From an uncultured Coriobacteriales bacterium (GTDB lineage Bacteria; Actinomycetota; Coriobacteriia; Coriobacteriales; UMGS124), in assembly GCA_934654475.1 (NCBI GenBank), contig CAKUFZ010000006.1:1-64000 (forward strand): a stretch of 64,000 nucleotides of DNA. The letters run 5' to 3'. Shown here one piece after another: positions 26,781 through 35,496 of the stretch (positions are counted from its first letter, which is position 1; the number at the start of each line of letters is the position of its first letter). Below the pieces are notes generated by a model that saw nothing but the letters and a program-made list of their open reading frames with translations, was not told the origin of the DNA and ran no database searches. The position numbers and the translations under genes were made by a program.

Positions 26781-28439
26781 TTACGCGCCCTCGCCGTAGC
26801 CGAAGCGCTTGATCTGCGCGGCGTCGCTGCGCCAGCCGGGCTTCACCTTGACGTTGAGTTTGAGCATGACCTGGTTGCCAAGCAGGCGCTCCAGGTCGTG
26901 GCGGGCCTGCGAGCCGATGCGCTTGATCATCTTGCCGCCGGCACCGATGACGATGCCCTTCTGACCCTCGCGCTCCACGTACACGGTAGCGTTGATGTGC
27001 GAGATGTTGGCCTTCTCGTCGTAGCTCGTGGAATCGACCTCCACGCCCACGGAGTGCGGCACCTCGTCGCGGGTGTTGAGCAGGACCTTCTCGCGGATGA
27101 ACTCGGCCACCACGACCTCGGGGGTCATGTCGGTCTGCATGTCCACCGGGAACCACCGCGGACCTTGCGGCAGGTGCGCAGCCACGACCTGCAGGAACCC
27201 GTCGACGTTGAAGCCCTCCTGGGCGCTCACGACGATGGCCTCGTCAAACGGGCAGAACTCGCGCATGCGCTCCACCTGGGCGCGGGCCTGGTCCTGGTCG
27301 ATGATGTCGGCCTTGGTCACCACGAGCACCTTGTAGGCACGGCTCTCGGCCACGTGCTGGGCCACCCACTCGTCGCCGCGGCCCGCAGGCTGCGAGCCGT
27401 CGAGCACCATGGCGACCACGTCGACGTCCTTGAGCGCGTTGAGCGCCGAGATGTTGAGCTCCTCGCCCAGGGCATCCACCGGCTTGTGCAGGCCGGGGGT
27501 GTCCACAAGCACGACCTGCATGTTGGGCTCGTTGTACACGGCCGAAATGCGGTGACGCGTGGTCTGCGCGGTAGGCGAGGTGATGAGCAGCCTGTCGCCC
27601 ACGATGGCGTTGATGAGCGTGGACTTACCGGCGTTGGGGCGGCCGACCAGGCTCACGAAGCCGCTCTTGAACGGACCCTCGTAGGTGGCGGGGTGCATGA
27701 AACGCGCCTCGTCCTCGTCGTCTTCCTGCGGAGCCTGGGCGCCGGCGGCACCCTGGGAGGCGAAGAAGGCGTCGATGAGGGCGGTGCCGGACAGGCCGTC
27801 GGGGTTGTCGAAGCCGACGACGTCGTCCTCGTCGTCCCAGTCCTCGTCATCGTCGTCGAAGTCCTCGTCGCCCTCAGAGGGCAGGTCCTGCCAAAGAACG
27901 GGCTGGCTGGTGGCCGGCTTGGCGACGGGGCGGGCGTCGGTGCCCTCGGCGGCGTGGTCCACCGTGGGGCCGATGTTGATCTGCTCGGGCGGCACACCCG
28001 TAAAGTCGGCCAGGTAGGAGCGCTCAAGCGCCTCCATCTCCTCGGCCTCGCGGGTGTCCTCGTGGTCGTAGCCCATGAGGTGCAGGCAGCCGTGCGACAG
28101 CAAGAGGCGCATCTCGTCGGCCGGGTCGTTGCCAAACTCAGGAGCCTGCTTGGCCACAACCGAGGGGCAGATGATGAGGTCGCCCACCATGAAGGGCTCG
28201 CCGTCCTCCACATCGTCGGGGTCGTCGATGTTGAACGACAGCACGTCGGTGGGCTTGTCGATGCCGCGGTACTCCAGGTTCAGGCGGTGGATCTCGTCGG
28301 CGTCGACGAAGCTGACCGAGACCTCGCAAGGCTCGGGACAACCCTCCCCCTCGAGCACGCACGCCACCAGGCGCTCGATTTCCTCGGCGCTCAGGATGTC
28401 CTGTCCTACCTCGTCGTTTATCTCAATGCGCATGTCCAT
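26781..28439 (-). CDS. ybeY-era: YbeY endoribonuclease - Era GTPase fusion
   Basis: One 552-residue protein joining two ribosome-maturation factors. Residues 1 to about 160 are YbeY with the zinc motif SHGCLHLMGYDHEDTREAE. An acidic Asp/Glu-rich linker (about 160-245) follows. Residues about 245-552 are Era with P-loop GRPNAGKST, switch II DTPGLHKP, the NKxD equivalent TKAD and the C-terminal KH domain (VIGAGGKMIKRIG). In most bacteria these are separate, often adjacent genes. Fusion should make 16S 3'-end processing and Era binding stoichiometric (inference). ATG 28439 has AAAGG ten bases upstream. Confidence 0.95.
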   Translation of the reverse strand: MDMRIEINDEVGQDILSAEEIERLVACVLEGEGCPEPCEVSVSFVDADEIHRLNLEYRGIDKPTDVLSFNIDDPDDVEDGEPFMVGDLIICPSVVAKQAPEFGNDPADEMRLLLSHGCLHLMGYDHEDTREAEEMEALERSYLADFTGVPPEQINIGPTVDHAAEGTDARPVAKPATSQPVLWQDLPSEGDEDFDDDDEDWDDEDDVVGFDNPDGLSGTALIDAFFASQGAAGAQAPQEDDEDEARFMHPATYEGPFKSGFVSLVGRPNAGKSTLINAIVGDRLLITSPTAQTTRHRISAVYNEPNMQVVLVDTPGLHKPVDALGEELNISALNALKDVDVVAMVLDGSQPAGRGDEWVAQHVAESRAYKVLVVTKADIIDQDQARAQVERMREFCPFDEAIVVSAQEGFNVDGFLQVVAAHLPQGPRWFPVDMQTDMTPEVVVAEFIREKVLLNTRDEVPHSVGVEVDSTSYDEKANISHINATVYVEREGQKGIVIGAGGKMIKRIGSQARHDLERLLGNQVMLKLNVKVKPGWRSDAAQIKRFGYGEGA

Positions 28440-28569
28440 GCTGTCGCAGCCTTTCTTGTCATACGGCAACTCGGATGTAACACGGGGCCACCGCGGCGCG
28501 GCGGGCAAGAGCGAGGCACGCAATGCGCAGACCCTTGTCCGACGCGGCCGCAGCGGCCCCGCAGGTTTC

Positions 28570-29628
28570 TTATTCCGTGGCTCCCTGGTAGCCGTTGGGG
28601 TTCATGCTCTGCCACTTCCAAGAGTGGGCGCACATGTCGTCGATGTCGTACTGGGCCTCCCAACCCATGAGCTCCTTGGCCTTCGAGGCGTCGCAGTAGG
28701 TCTCGGCGATGTCACCGTCGCGGCGCGGGCAAATCTCGTAGGGCAGCTCCTTGCCGCAGGCACGCTCGAAGGCGTGGATGACGTCGAGCACGCTGTAGCC
28801 GTGGCCCGTGCCCAGGTTGAACACATGCACGCCGTGCTTGCCGCGCATGTAGTTGAGGGCGGACACATGGCCGCGCGCCAGGTCGACGACGTGGATGTAG
28901 TCGCGCACGCCAGTGCCGTCGGGCGTGGGATAGTCGTCGCCGAAGACGTTGATGTGGTCGAGCTGACCCACGGCGACCTTGGCCACGTAGGGCACGAGGT
29001 TGTTCGGGATGCCCTTGGGGTCCTCGCCGATAAGGCCGCTCTCGTGGGCGCCAATCGGGTTGAAGTAACGAAGGAGCATGACGTTCCAACGCTCGTCGGC
29101 CGTGTAGAGGTCGCGCAGCATCTGCTCGTTCATCGTCTTGGTGCGGCCATAAGGGTTCGTGGCCGGCTTGAGCTCGGAATCCTCGCGCACGGGCACATGG
29201 TCGGGCTGGCCATAGACGGTGGCCGAAGAGGAGAACACGATGTCGTACACGCCGTGGTCGCGAAGGGCGCGTGCGAGCTCGAGCGTGCCGCCCAGGTTGT
29301 TCTGGTAGTACTCGATGGGCTTGTGCACCGACTCGCCCACCGCCTTGTACGCGGCGAAGTGAATGGCGCCGCAGATGGGCTGCTCGTCGAAGATGCGGTC
29401 GAGAAGCGCCCCGTCCTTCACGTCGCCCTGGTAGAAGGCACGAACCTTCTTGCCCGTGATGCGCTCGACGCGCTTAAGGGCGACCTCGCTGGCGTTGGAC
29501 AGGTCGTCGATCACGACGACGTCGTAGCCAGCGTTGAGCAGCTCGACGCAGGTGTGGCTGCCGATGAAACCGGCGCCGCCCGTGACAAGGATGCAAGGCT
29601 TTTCGGACTCAGTTACCGTATCGGTCAT
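28570..29628 (-). CDS. galE: UDP-glucose 4-epimerase
   Basis: Interconverts UDP-glucose and UDP-galactose for the Leloir pathway and surface polysaccharides. The 352-residue short-chain dehydrogenase has the NAD motif GGAGFIGSHTC near residue 16, the catalytic SSSATVYG and the YGRTK (YxxxK) pair, and the substrate region LRYFNPIGAHESG. ATG 29628 has AAAGGA six bases upstream. Length is typical. Confidence 0.95.
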   Translation of the reverse strand: MTDTVTESEKPCILVTGGAGFIGSHTCVELLNAGYDVVVIDDLSNASEVALKRVERITGKKVRAFYQGDVKDGALLDRIFDEQPICGAIHFAAYKAVGESVHKPIEYYQNNLGGTLELARALRDHGVYDIVFSSSATVYGQPDHVPVREDSELKPATNPYGRTKTMNEQMLRDLYTADERWNVMLLRYFNPIGAHESGLIGEDPKGIPNNLVPYVAKVAVGQLDHINVFGDDYPTPDGTGVRDYIHVVDLARGHVSALNYMRGKHGVHVFNLGTGHGYSVLDVIHAFERACGKELPYEICPRRDGDIAETYCDASKAKELMGWEAQYDIDDMCAHSWKWQSMNPNGYQGATE

Positions 29629-29645
29629 ACATGTTCCTTTCTCAA

Positions 29646-30233
29646 TCAAATACGCTTCCTGGTACAACCCCTTGGGCCATGAGCGACCCTCTTTGAACGT
29701 GAACGTATGCGCGCAGCGGCAAGGCCACGAGGACCGTGGACACAGGTGCGCCCGAGCACGACCAGACGGCCCGGATGCTCGTCGGCCTTGGTCTTGACAG
29801 GCGTCGCGTGCTCCACAAGAGCCGCCACCTCGTCCATGGTACGCCGCAGATGTTTCTTTTTAAGCCTGCATTCCCAGACAACAACAACTGTCCAGCCGGC
29901 ATCGACAAGCTCGGTTGAATCACGTGTGTCCCTGGCCTGGTTTCGGGCAAACTTCGCAGACCAGAACTCAACGTTGGACGACGGTGTGCTGGGATGGCAG
30001 TAGGGGCACCGGTGCCAAAAGCAGCCGTGCACGAAGATTGCCACACGCTTGCCCGGATAGGCCACATCAGGCTTGCCGGGGGCCTTCTTCCACTGCAGAC
30101 GATACCCACTGAGACCGCGTTTGCGCAGGTAGGTGCGCACCACAATCTCGGGCTTCGTGTCACGGCTGCGGTTGCCCTGCATCGAGTGACGCACGGCGAG
30201 GCTCGTCGCGGCAGGTACGGCGGGTGAGGGCAT
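29646..30233 (-). CDS. vsr: Vsr-like very short patch repair endonuclease
   Basis: Nicks next to T:G mismatches created by deamination of 5-methylcytosine in Dcm-type sites. The 195-residue protein has the family motifs RSRDTKPEIVVR near residue 22, the GKPDVAYP catalytic Asp region, GCFWHRCPYCH and VVVVWECRLKKK. The last 55 residues are a basic, low-complexity extension. No cytosine methyltransferase or restriction gene lies in the window, so it is an orphan here. ATG 30233 has AGGGGAG nine bases upstream. Confidence 0.88.
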   Translation of the reverse strand: MPSPAVPAATSLAVRHSMQGNRSRDTKPEIVVRTYLRKRGLSGYRLQWKKAPGKPDVAYPGKRVAIFVHGCFWHRCPYCHPSTPSSNVEFWSAKFARNQARDTRDSTELVDAGWTVVVVWECRLKKKHLRRTMDEVAALVEHATPVKTKADEHPGRLVVLGRTCVHGPRGLAAARIRSRSKRVAHGPRGCTRKRI

Positions 30234-30247
30234 GCCGGGCGACTCCC

Positions 30248-31021
30248 CTACTGCTGGACGGACTCGGCCGCGCCCTGGCCCTCGGCATCGATCGGGGCGC
30301 CAACCTCTTCGCCCGCGTCTGCGGGCTGGGTCTCAGCGTCAGCAGGGACGGCGTCTGCCGCAGGCGCGGCCTGTTCGCTTGCCGCCACAAGCTTGTCCTG
30401 CGAGGCAACGCTTGCCTGCGCAGGGTCGAGGCCACCCAGAAGGGCACGCACGAGTTCGTCGGAATCCTGGAGCTTCCAGAGGGCGCCGTCTTTGACATAG
30501 ACAAGCTCGACGGTCTGCGAAACCACCGGCACGTCAGGATTGGCCAGGCACGACGTGAGCACCGAGGCCAGGTGGGCCGTGAGCGCGGCGTCATCCATGG
30601 CCGCGAGCGTGTTGCGGGTCTCGGCGGTCGCAAGTTCGTTGGTCACCTGGGCCGTGTAGTCTTGGAAGACCTGGTTGAGGTCCTTGTTCGAGACGTTGAC
30701 AACGACATGGGCGGCATTGTTCTCAATCGAGATGGAGCTCACCTCGTAGGCAAGGCTGGAGAACATGGGGCCGTACACGTCGAGCGGGTTCACGCCGGCG
30801 GCCACAAGCTCGCTGGTGTAGTCGGAGGCGAACAGCGACGTCGCGCTATCGCTCGTGAGATCGGTGAGCTGGGCCATGTCGGCCTTGACGCCGTCGTTGA
30901 GGGCCTGGGCGGCATCGGAGAAGCTCTGGCCGCAGCCCGACGCCATGAGCGTGCAGGCAAGCGCGCAGCAGGCAAAGATGGCCGGCACGGCGCGCATCTT
31001 CTTGGTGGACGAGAAAAGCAT
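30248..31021 (-). CDS. putative lipoprotein of unknown function
   Basis: Predicted exported lipoprotein. The 257-residue protein has a signal sequence (KKMRAVPAIFACCALACTL) and lipobox LMASGC near residue 28. The body carries an Asp/Ser-rich helical part, then VYVKDGALWKLQDSDELVRAL. An Ala/Glu/Pro-rich tail of about 60 residues ends SVQQ. No named family can be assigned. ATG 31021 has GGAAGGAG five bases upstream; the longer open frame is not supported. Confidence 0.75.
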   Translation of the reverse strand: MLFSSTKKMRAVPAIFACCALACTLMASGCGQSFSDAAQALNDGVKADMAQLTDLTSDSATSLFASDYTSELVAAGVNPLDVYGPMFSSLAYEVSSISIENNAAHVVVNVSNKDLNQVFQDYTAQVTNELATAETRNTLAAMDDAALTAHLASVLTSCLANPDVPVVSQTVELVYVKDGALWKLQDSDELVRALLGGLDPAQASVASQDKLVAASEQAAPAADAVPADAETQPADAGEEVGAPIDAEGQGAAESVQQ

Positions 31022-31073
31022 GTGCGCTCCTTCCCTAAGAAGCGTCAGTAACGATTGAACGTGCACGGCACAA

Positions 31074-31934
31074 TTATGCGCAGTCCTCGGTGGGTTTAGG
31101 ACAGGCAATGCCCTTTTCCAACGCGCCCACCACATCAAGAGCCTCTTCAAGCCCGGCGTGCAGCACGCACGCGCCATCGGGCAGCACCTCGACCCGGCTT
31201 GACAGGGCACCCAGCGGGCTCTCCCACAAGCCATCGGCAAATCCACGGGCATCCTCGGCAGGCTTGAACGCCACGCGCCAGCCAAAACCGTGCTCCATGC
31301 TGCGACGCGCCTCGGCATTGGAGGCATCTTCGGCCAAACCCGGGTAACGCACCCACACAACGCGCGGATGATGCGCAAGGAACTGGGCAGCGACAAGAGC
31401 CCGGTCACAGCGTGCCTGCGTGATAAGGGCAAGCTGAGGCAGCATGTGTGCCAGAAGATCGCGCACACCGGGCAGGACCGGTGCAGCCACGTCCGGCGCG
31501 TCTGCCCCGATTGCCCTCAGGAACCGCTCGAGGGCTCCCTCGCTGCGCGCAGCCACAAACACAAGGCCATCGAAGGCCTCACCGAAAAGGTCACCGAGGT
31601 CCTCCACCGCGATGTCGGCGCCCATCTGGGGCGGACGACAGAGATAGGGACCCGCGCCCTCGTTGACCACGACGCGCAGGCCATCACCAGAAGCGGGGGC
31701 CTTGAGCCAGGGGCGCAGCTCGTCGGCCTCGATGGAACCCGTTGGTTCCACGCGCAGGGTCCTTCGCACCTCGAGCGGCTCGGCACAGGCGTACGTGTCG
31801 CAAAAAAGCGCCCTGCGCGCGGGTTCACCCGCAAGCAGGGCGCCAGTCTTGGCGTGCTCAAGTTGTGCCATGACCTGCTCGACAGCGAGACCCTGGCTAG
31901 CGATGGTAGAGAAGTTGCGGTCAGGATGCAGCAC
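31074..31934 (-). CDS. degenerate Cys/Met-metabolism PLP-family protein (no PLP lysine)
   Basis: Function unknown. The 286-residue protein aligns by eye with the cystathionine gamma-synthase family: VVVNEGAGPYLCRPPQMGAD matches the VVVDNTFATPYLQ...GAD region, and VRYPGLAEDASNAEARR with HGFGWRVAF matches the VxYPGL...FG motif near the C-terminus. The PLP-ring Asp (DNT) is Val and the Schiff-base Lys (TKY) is lost (EDLGDLFG). The protein is about 100 residues short at the N-terminus. It is probably non-catalytic. It follows divIVA by 15 bases and the dcw run by position. GTG 31934 is chosen because AGG lies seven bases upstream; TTG 31940 is the alternative. Confidence 0.65.
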   Translation of the reverse strand: MLHPDRNFSTIASQGLAVEQVMAQLEHAKTGALLAGEPARRALFCDTYACAEPLEVRRTLRVEPTGSIEADELRPWLKAPASGDGLRVVVNEGAGPYLCRPPQMGADIAVEDLGDLFGEAFDGLVFVAARSEGALERFLRAIGADAPDVAAPVLPGVRDLLAHMLPQLALITQARCDRALVAAQFLAHHPRVVWVRYPGLAEDASNAEARRSMEHGFGWRVAFKPAEDARGFADGLWESPLGALSSRVEVLPDGACVLHAGLEEALDVVGALEKGIACPKPTEDCA

Positions 31935-31949
31935 TGCCAAACCTAACGA

Positions 31950-32639
31950 TTAGTCCAGGTCGTCGATGGCGGCCTGCACCTGGGTGCCGTAGGGGTTGAC
32001 GGCGGCCTGCAGCTGCGTGGCAGCAGCGCTGGGGGCGGCGGCAACAGCCTCGGAACCCGAGGGGGCAGACGTGATCAGCGGGAAGTTGGCCGAAGCGGCA
32101 TCGGAGAACTTCTGGATGAGGGCGAGGTACTCGGTGCGGAAGTTCTCGCGGGAAACCTTGAGGCGCTCGATCTCGTCGAGCTCGGTCTGCTTCTCGTCGA
32201 GAGCCTGACGGATGACCTTGCGGGCCTGGTTGTCAGCGTCGAGACGAATGCGCTCGGCGTTGGACTTGGCCTCGGCAACGATGCGGTCGGCGGTCTGCTG
32301 GGCGACGATGAGGGCGGCGGAGAGCTGCTCCTCGGTGGCGCTGTAGATGTTGGGCTTGCCGTTGTTGGCAGGGGCGGGAGCTGCAGCGGGCGCGGCGGCA
32401 CGGGCGTCGGCCACGGCCTTGTCAGCCTCGGCGCGAACCTTCTCAATCTCGCCCTGGAGCTCGCCGTTCTTGGCCTCGGCGGCGGTCAGGCGGTTCTTGA
32501 GGTCTGCAATCTTGCGCAGCATCGCGTCGATGTCGCGGCTGATCTGCTCGAGGAACTCGTCGACCTCGCTGGGCTCGTATCCACGGCGCTTGGCCTCGGA
32601 GAACGTCTTCTGCTGAATCTCGGCGGGAGTGATAGGCAT
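31950..32639 (-). CDS. divIVA: DivIVA/Wag31-type cell-division and polarity protein
   Basis: Coiled-coil protein that recognises negatively curved membrane at poles and septa. The 229-residue protein has the N-terminal lipid-binding motif KTFSEAKRRGYEPSEVDEFL (residues 11-30) and a first coiled coil to about residue 75. An Ala/Pro linker, a second coiled coil (about 105-180) and an Ala-rich tail follow. It lies at the end of the dcw cluster after yggT, as in other Gram-positives. ATG 32639 has GGAAAGG seven bases upstream. Confidence 0.93.
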   Translation of the reverse strand: MPITPAEIQQKTFSEAKRRGYEPSEVDEFLEQISRDIDAMLRKIADLKNRLTAAEAKNGELQGEIEKVRAEADKAVADARAAAPAAAPAPANNGKPNIYSATEEQLSAALIVAQQTADRIVAEAKSNAERIRLDADNQARKVIRQALDEKQTELDEIERLKVSRENFRTEYLALIQKFSDAASANFPLITSAPSGSEAVAAAPSAAATQLQAAVNPYGTQVQAAIDDLD

Positions 32640-32705
32640 GGTAAGACCTTTCCTTCGTGCATTGCAGCCTCACGGCATCAGCCGAAGGCATCGGTAAACG
32701 GATGG

Positions 32706-32960
32706 CTAAAGTATAGCCAGAATCAGGCTCTCGGCGAGCTGCAGAACGATAATCGCAACCACAGGCGAAAAATCAATCATGCCCAAGGGCGGGATGATGC
32801 GCCTGAAGAGGCCCAGATACGGCTCGGAGATGGAAGCAAGCACCGAACGGATGTCCTCGACCCACTTGGACGCGCCGTAGGGAATCCAGCTCATGAGCAC
32901 ATAAACGAGCAAGATGACGGAGTAGATGCGGAAGAGCTGGGCAATGGCAATAGAAAGCAT
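32706..32960 (-). CDS. yggT: YggT-family membrane protein
   Basis: Small two-helix membrane protein of the YggT family, usual next to sepF and divIVA; role unclear. The 84 residues have hydrophobic segments at about 5-25 and 62-82 and the motif LMSWIPYG...ISEPYLGLFRRIIPPLGMIDFSP. GAGG lies five bases before ATG 32960, which sits directly after the sepF stop. Confidence 0.92.
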   Translation of the reverse strand: MLSIAIAQLFRIYSVILLVYVLMSWIPYGASKWVEDIRSVLASISEPYLGLFRRIIPPLGMIDFSPVVAIIVLQLAESLILAIL

Positions 32961-32963
32961 CGG

Positions 32964-33911
32964 CTACCTCATCAGGCCCTGGCGCTTGAGATCGGCCATG
33001 GTGACGTCGGAGACCTTCACACCCTTGGGACAGACGGCGAAAAGCTTCTGCCCAAGCTCCTCGATCGTGGCGCCGCTGGCGCAGCACACGCCGAACGTGA
33101 AGTCGAGGATGCGCTGGCAGGTGGCGTCCGAGGAGCTGCGCATCGCAAGCACCACGGGACGATGGTCGCCCAGCAGCACCTCGGCGACACGGCGGACGTC
33201 GTCGTAGCCACGCGTACGCACGACGACGGCATCGCTGGAAAATGTCGGCGGCTCGGCCACATGGGCGCTTGCGGCGGCCGGAGCGGGCGCAGGAGCGGCG
33301 GCAGGCTTGGCGGGAGCCGTGGGGCGAGGCTCTGCGGCGGCCGGCCTGGCAGCAGGCGCAGCAGACTCCTGCATGGGAACCGGGCGCTTGGACGGCGCAG
33401 GGGCCGGGGCGGGTGCGGGCTGAGGAGCGGGGCGGGCTGCCGCATCGGCGGCGACACGCTCGCGCAGGCGCTCGGCATAGGACTTCTGAGGAGCGCTTGC
33501 GCCCGCGGCGCTGCGCGCGGGACGGGCGTCGCTGCGCGGCATCACCTGAACGCCCTCGTCGTCGATGGGCCTCCTCGGAGCGGGTGCGTCGCTCGCAGGC
33601 TTGGCTGCGGCGCGACCAGAGGCGGAACCCTCGATGACGCGGAAGCCGCCCTCCGAGCGGGTGCTTCCCGCCGCGCGCACGACCGACCAGTCGGCGCGAC
33701 CCTCGCCTGCATGCTCCTGCACAAAGGCGTCTGCCTCGGCATGGGGGTCGGGGTCGGGATAGGCGGGCAAGAAGGTGCCCGTGTTGTCCATGAGCTGGAA
33801 GTCGCTGACGCCCTCAGGCCAGCTGCCCTCGCGAAGACCGCGCTGAAACTCCTGCTCAACGGCCTGCTCGTTGTTCTTCTTGTGGGACTTGAAGTTATCT
33901 AGAAAGCTCAT
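32964..33911 (-). CDS. sepF: SepF-like division protein
   Basis: FtsZ membrane tether; in bacteria lacking FtsA it is the main anchor, and no ftsA is found here. The 315-residue protein is about twice the usual length. A short N-terminus (MSFLDNFK) is followed by a long Ala/Pro/Arg-rich disordered linker (about 85-225). The C-terminal SepF domain has VVVRTRGYDDVRRVAEVLL near 232 and RILDFTFGVC near 272. Its start overlaps the yggS stop by four bases. Confidence 0.9.
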   Translation of the reverse strand: MSFLDNFKSHKKNNEQAVEQEFQRGLREGSWPEGVSDFQLMDNTGTFLPAYPDPDPHAEADAFVQEHAGEGRADWSVVRAAGSTRSEGGFRVIEGSASGRAAAKPASDAPAPRRPIDDEGVQVMPRSDARPARSAAGASAPQKSYAERLRERVAADAAARPAPQPAPAPAPAPSKRPVPMQESAAPAARPAAAEPRPTAPAKPAAAPAPAPAAASAHVAEPPTFSSDAVVVRTRGYDDVRRVAEVLLGDHRPVVLAMRSSSDATCQRILDFTFGVCCASGATIEELGQKLFAVCPKGVKVSDVTMADLKRQGLMR

Positions 33912-34663
33912 ATATGCAGCCTCTCTTCGATGGAAAACGTCGGATCGAAGGCAACTCTACCAAGCCGGACTATCGTAGCACCCTGGCGAATCCCCGCCTC
34001 GAAGTCCTCGCTCATACCCATAGAAAGGACTTGCAGGCTTGCCTGCGGATACGCCTGGGCAAGCTCGTCGCGAAGCAGGCGCAGACCCTCGAAGGTATGC
34101 TCGGCGACGCACATGTCGCCTTGCGGCGCCATGGTCATCAGACCGCGTACGTCGATTCCCTCAAGCTCCTGGGCCATTTCGAACATGGCCTTGAGCTCAT
34201 CGGGAGCCATGCCCTGCTTGGACTCCTCGCCTGAGACGTTTGCCTCGAGCAGCACCGGCTGCACGATGCCGGCAACCACAGCGCGCTTCGAGACAGCCTC
34301 GGCAAGTTTTGCCGACGAGATGGAGTGCACCAGGCACGGACGGGCCGCCAGAACATGGTTGATCTTGTTCTCCTGGAGGTTGCCGATCATGTGCCAGCGC
34401 ACGCCTTCGAACGCCGGATCGCCCGCGATGAGCGAAAGCTTGCGCTCGAGCTCCTGCGGGCGGTTTTCGGCAAAGTCAGTGTACCCAGCGGCGCGAGCTG
34501 CAGCCACCTGCGGCACGTCGACCGTCTTGCTCACCGCACAGACAACAACATCTTCTGGTTTGCGGCCAGAAGCCGCGCATGCACGCTCCACAAGCTCTGC
34601 GATTTGAGCGCGGCGCTGCCGCAGCTGGGCGGCATACGCCCCGTCGAACTCGATAGAAGACAT
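33908..34663 (-). CDS. yggS: YggS/PLPBP pyridoxal phosphate homeostasis protein
   Basis: PLP-binding protein involved in vitamin B6 and amino-acid balance. The 251-residue TIM-barrel protein has VVVCAVSKTVD with the PLP Lys near residue 46, AENRPQE (usually GENR), HMIGNLQENKIN and LSMGMSEDFEAGI. ATG 34663 has GGGGAGG six bases upstream. It is found at the usual pgeF-yggS-sepF position. Confidence 0.93.
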   Translation of the reverse strand: MSSIEFDGAYAAQLRQRRAQIAELVERACAASGRKPEDVVVCAVSKTVDVPQVAAARAAGYTDFAENRPQELERKLSLIAGDPAFEGVRWHMIGNLQENKINHVLAARPCLVHSISSAKLAEAVSKRAVVAGIVQPVLLEANVSGEESKQGMAPDELKAMFEMAQELEGIDVRGLMTMAPQGDMCVAEHTFEGLRLLRDELAQAYPQASLQVLSMGMSEDFEAGIRQGATIVRLGRVAFDPTFSIEERLHI

Positions 34664-34675
34664 CTACAACCTCCC

Positions 34676-35476
34676 CTAAGCTCTCATGAAGGCAACGGCG
34701 GCGTGGCGACCGGTCTTGCCATTCTCAACGCGATGAGAGAAGAACCTATCGGTAAGCTTGGCAGTGCACAGCTGCGTGTCACTCACCAGTTCGGGTGCCA
34801 CCCCGGCCTCCTCCAGGCTCGCGCGCACACAGGCCGACATGTCGAGATGACGCGGTCCCCAGCAGGCGATGTCCCCAAAACGCCGCACGAACGTATCGAG
34901 CAGCTCCTGGGAGACCTCGTAGGACTCCCCTGAGATATGCGGGCCGATGAAGGCCTGCACGTCCGAGGTGTCGCAACCGCAGGCCTGGGCCAGCGCGCGA
35001 GCGGTCTTACCTGCGATGCCGGCAAGCGTCCCACGCCAGCCAGAGTGCGCCACAGCGAAGCCGCCGGGAGCCACGAGCACGACAGGCGTGCAATCGGCAA
35101 AGAGCAGCATGACCGCCTGGTTGGGAGCCGTGCACACCACAGCGTCGGCCCCTGCCTCAAGGCAAGCCGGACGTTCGCCCGCACTCGTAATGAGCGCGAC
35201 CTCGTCGCCGTGCACCTGGTTCGGCACGACGAGCGTGTCGACCAGTTCGGGCGCCCCAAGCGCCTCCATGACGCGTCTGCGGTTTTCCGCGACGCAGGCA
35301 GGGTCGTCGCCGCCCTTCGTGCCCAGGTTCAGGCTGGCGAAAGGCGGGCGCGACACGCCGCCCGTACGTTCCGTGAAACAAAACGTGACCCCGCCCGGCA
35401 CTGCACTGCAGGTACCGAGAAGGGCCACGCCGTCGTCTACGAAACGCTTGATGTGAATGCGTTCGTTGGCTGTCAA
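34676..35476 (-). CDS. pgeF: PgeF/YfiH (LACC1-like) purine nucleoside phosphorylase family protein
   Basis: Multicopper-oxidase-like fold protein, in relatives a purine nucleoside phosphorylase and peptidoglycan editing factor. The 266-residue protein has NQVHGDEV, the metal ligands in ADCTPVVLVAPGG and HSGWRGTLAGI, and GPHISGESYEV. The start is TTG 35476, with AGGCGG eight bases upstream. It lies 20 bases after ftsZ and probably belongs to the same transcript. Confidence 0.92.
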   Translation of the reverse strand: MTANERIHIKRFVDDGVALLGTCSAVPGGVTFCFTERTGGVSRPPFASLNLGTKGGDDPACVAENRRRVMEALGAPELVDTLVVPNQVHGDEVALITSAGERPACLEAGADAVVCTAPNQAVMLLFADCTPVVLVAPGGFAVAHSGWRGTLAGIAGKTARALAQACGCDTSDVQAFIGPHISGESYEVSQELLDTFVRRFGDIACWGPRHLDMSACVRASLEEAGVAPELVSDTQLCTAKLTDRFFSHRVENGKTGRHAAVAFMRA

Positions 35477-35496
35477 GCGAAGTGCCGCCTGTTCTC

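Noticed and set aside
24755..26812. 685-codon open frame on the plus strand opposite recO and the DERA-like gene
   Set aside because: Its Ala/Val-rich part is the antisense of the Cys/His/Asp repeats; no ribosome site or motif supports it.
30248..31468. 406-codon frame extending the lipoprotein upstream
   Set aside because: The extra 149 codons overlap the PLP-family gene antiparallel to its meaning, and the ATG at 31021 has a strong ribosome site followed by a signal peptide and lipobox.
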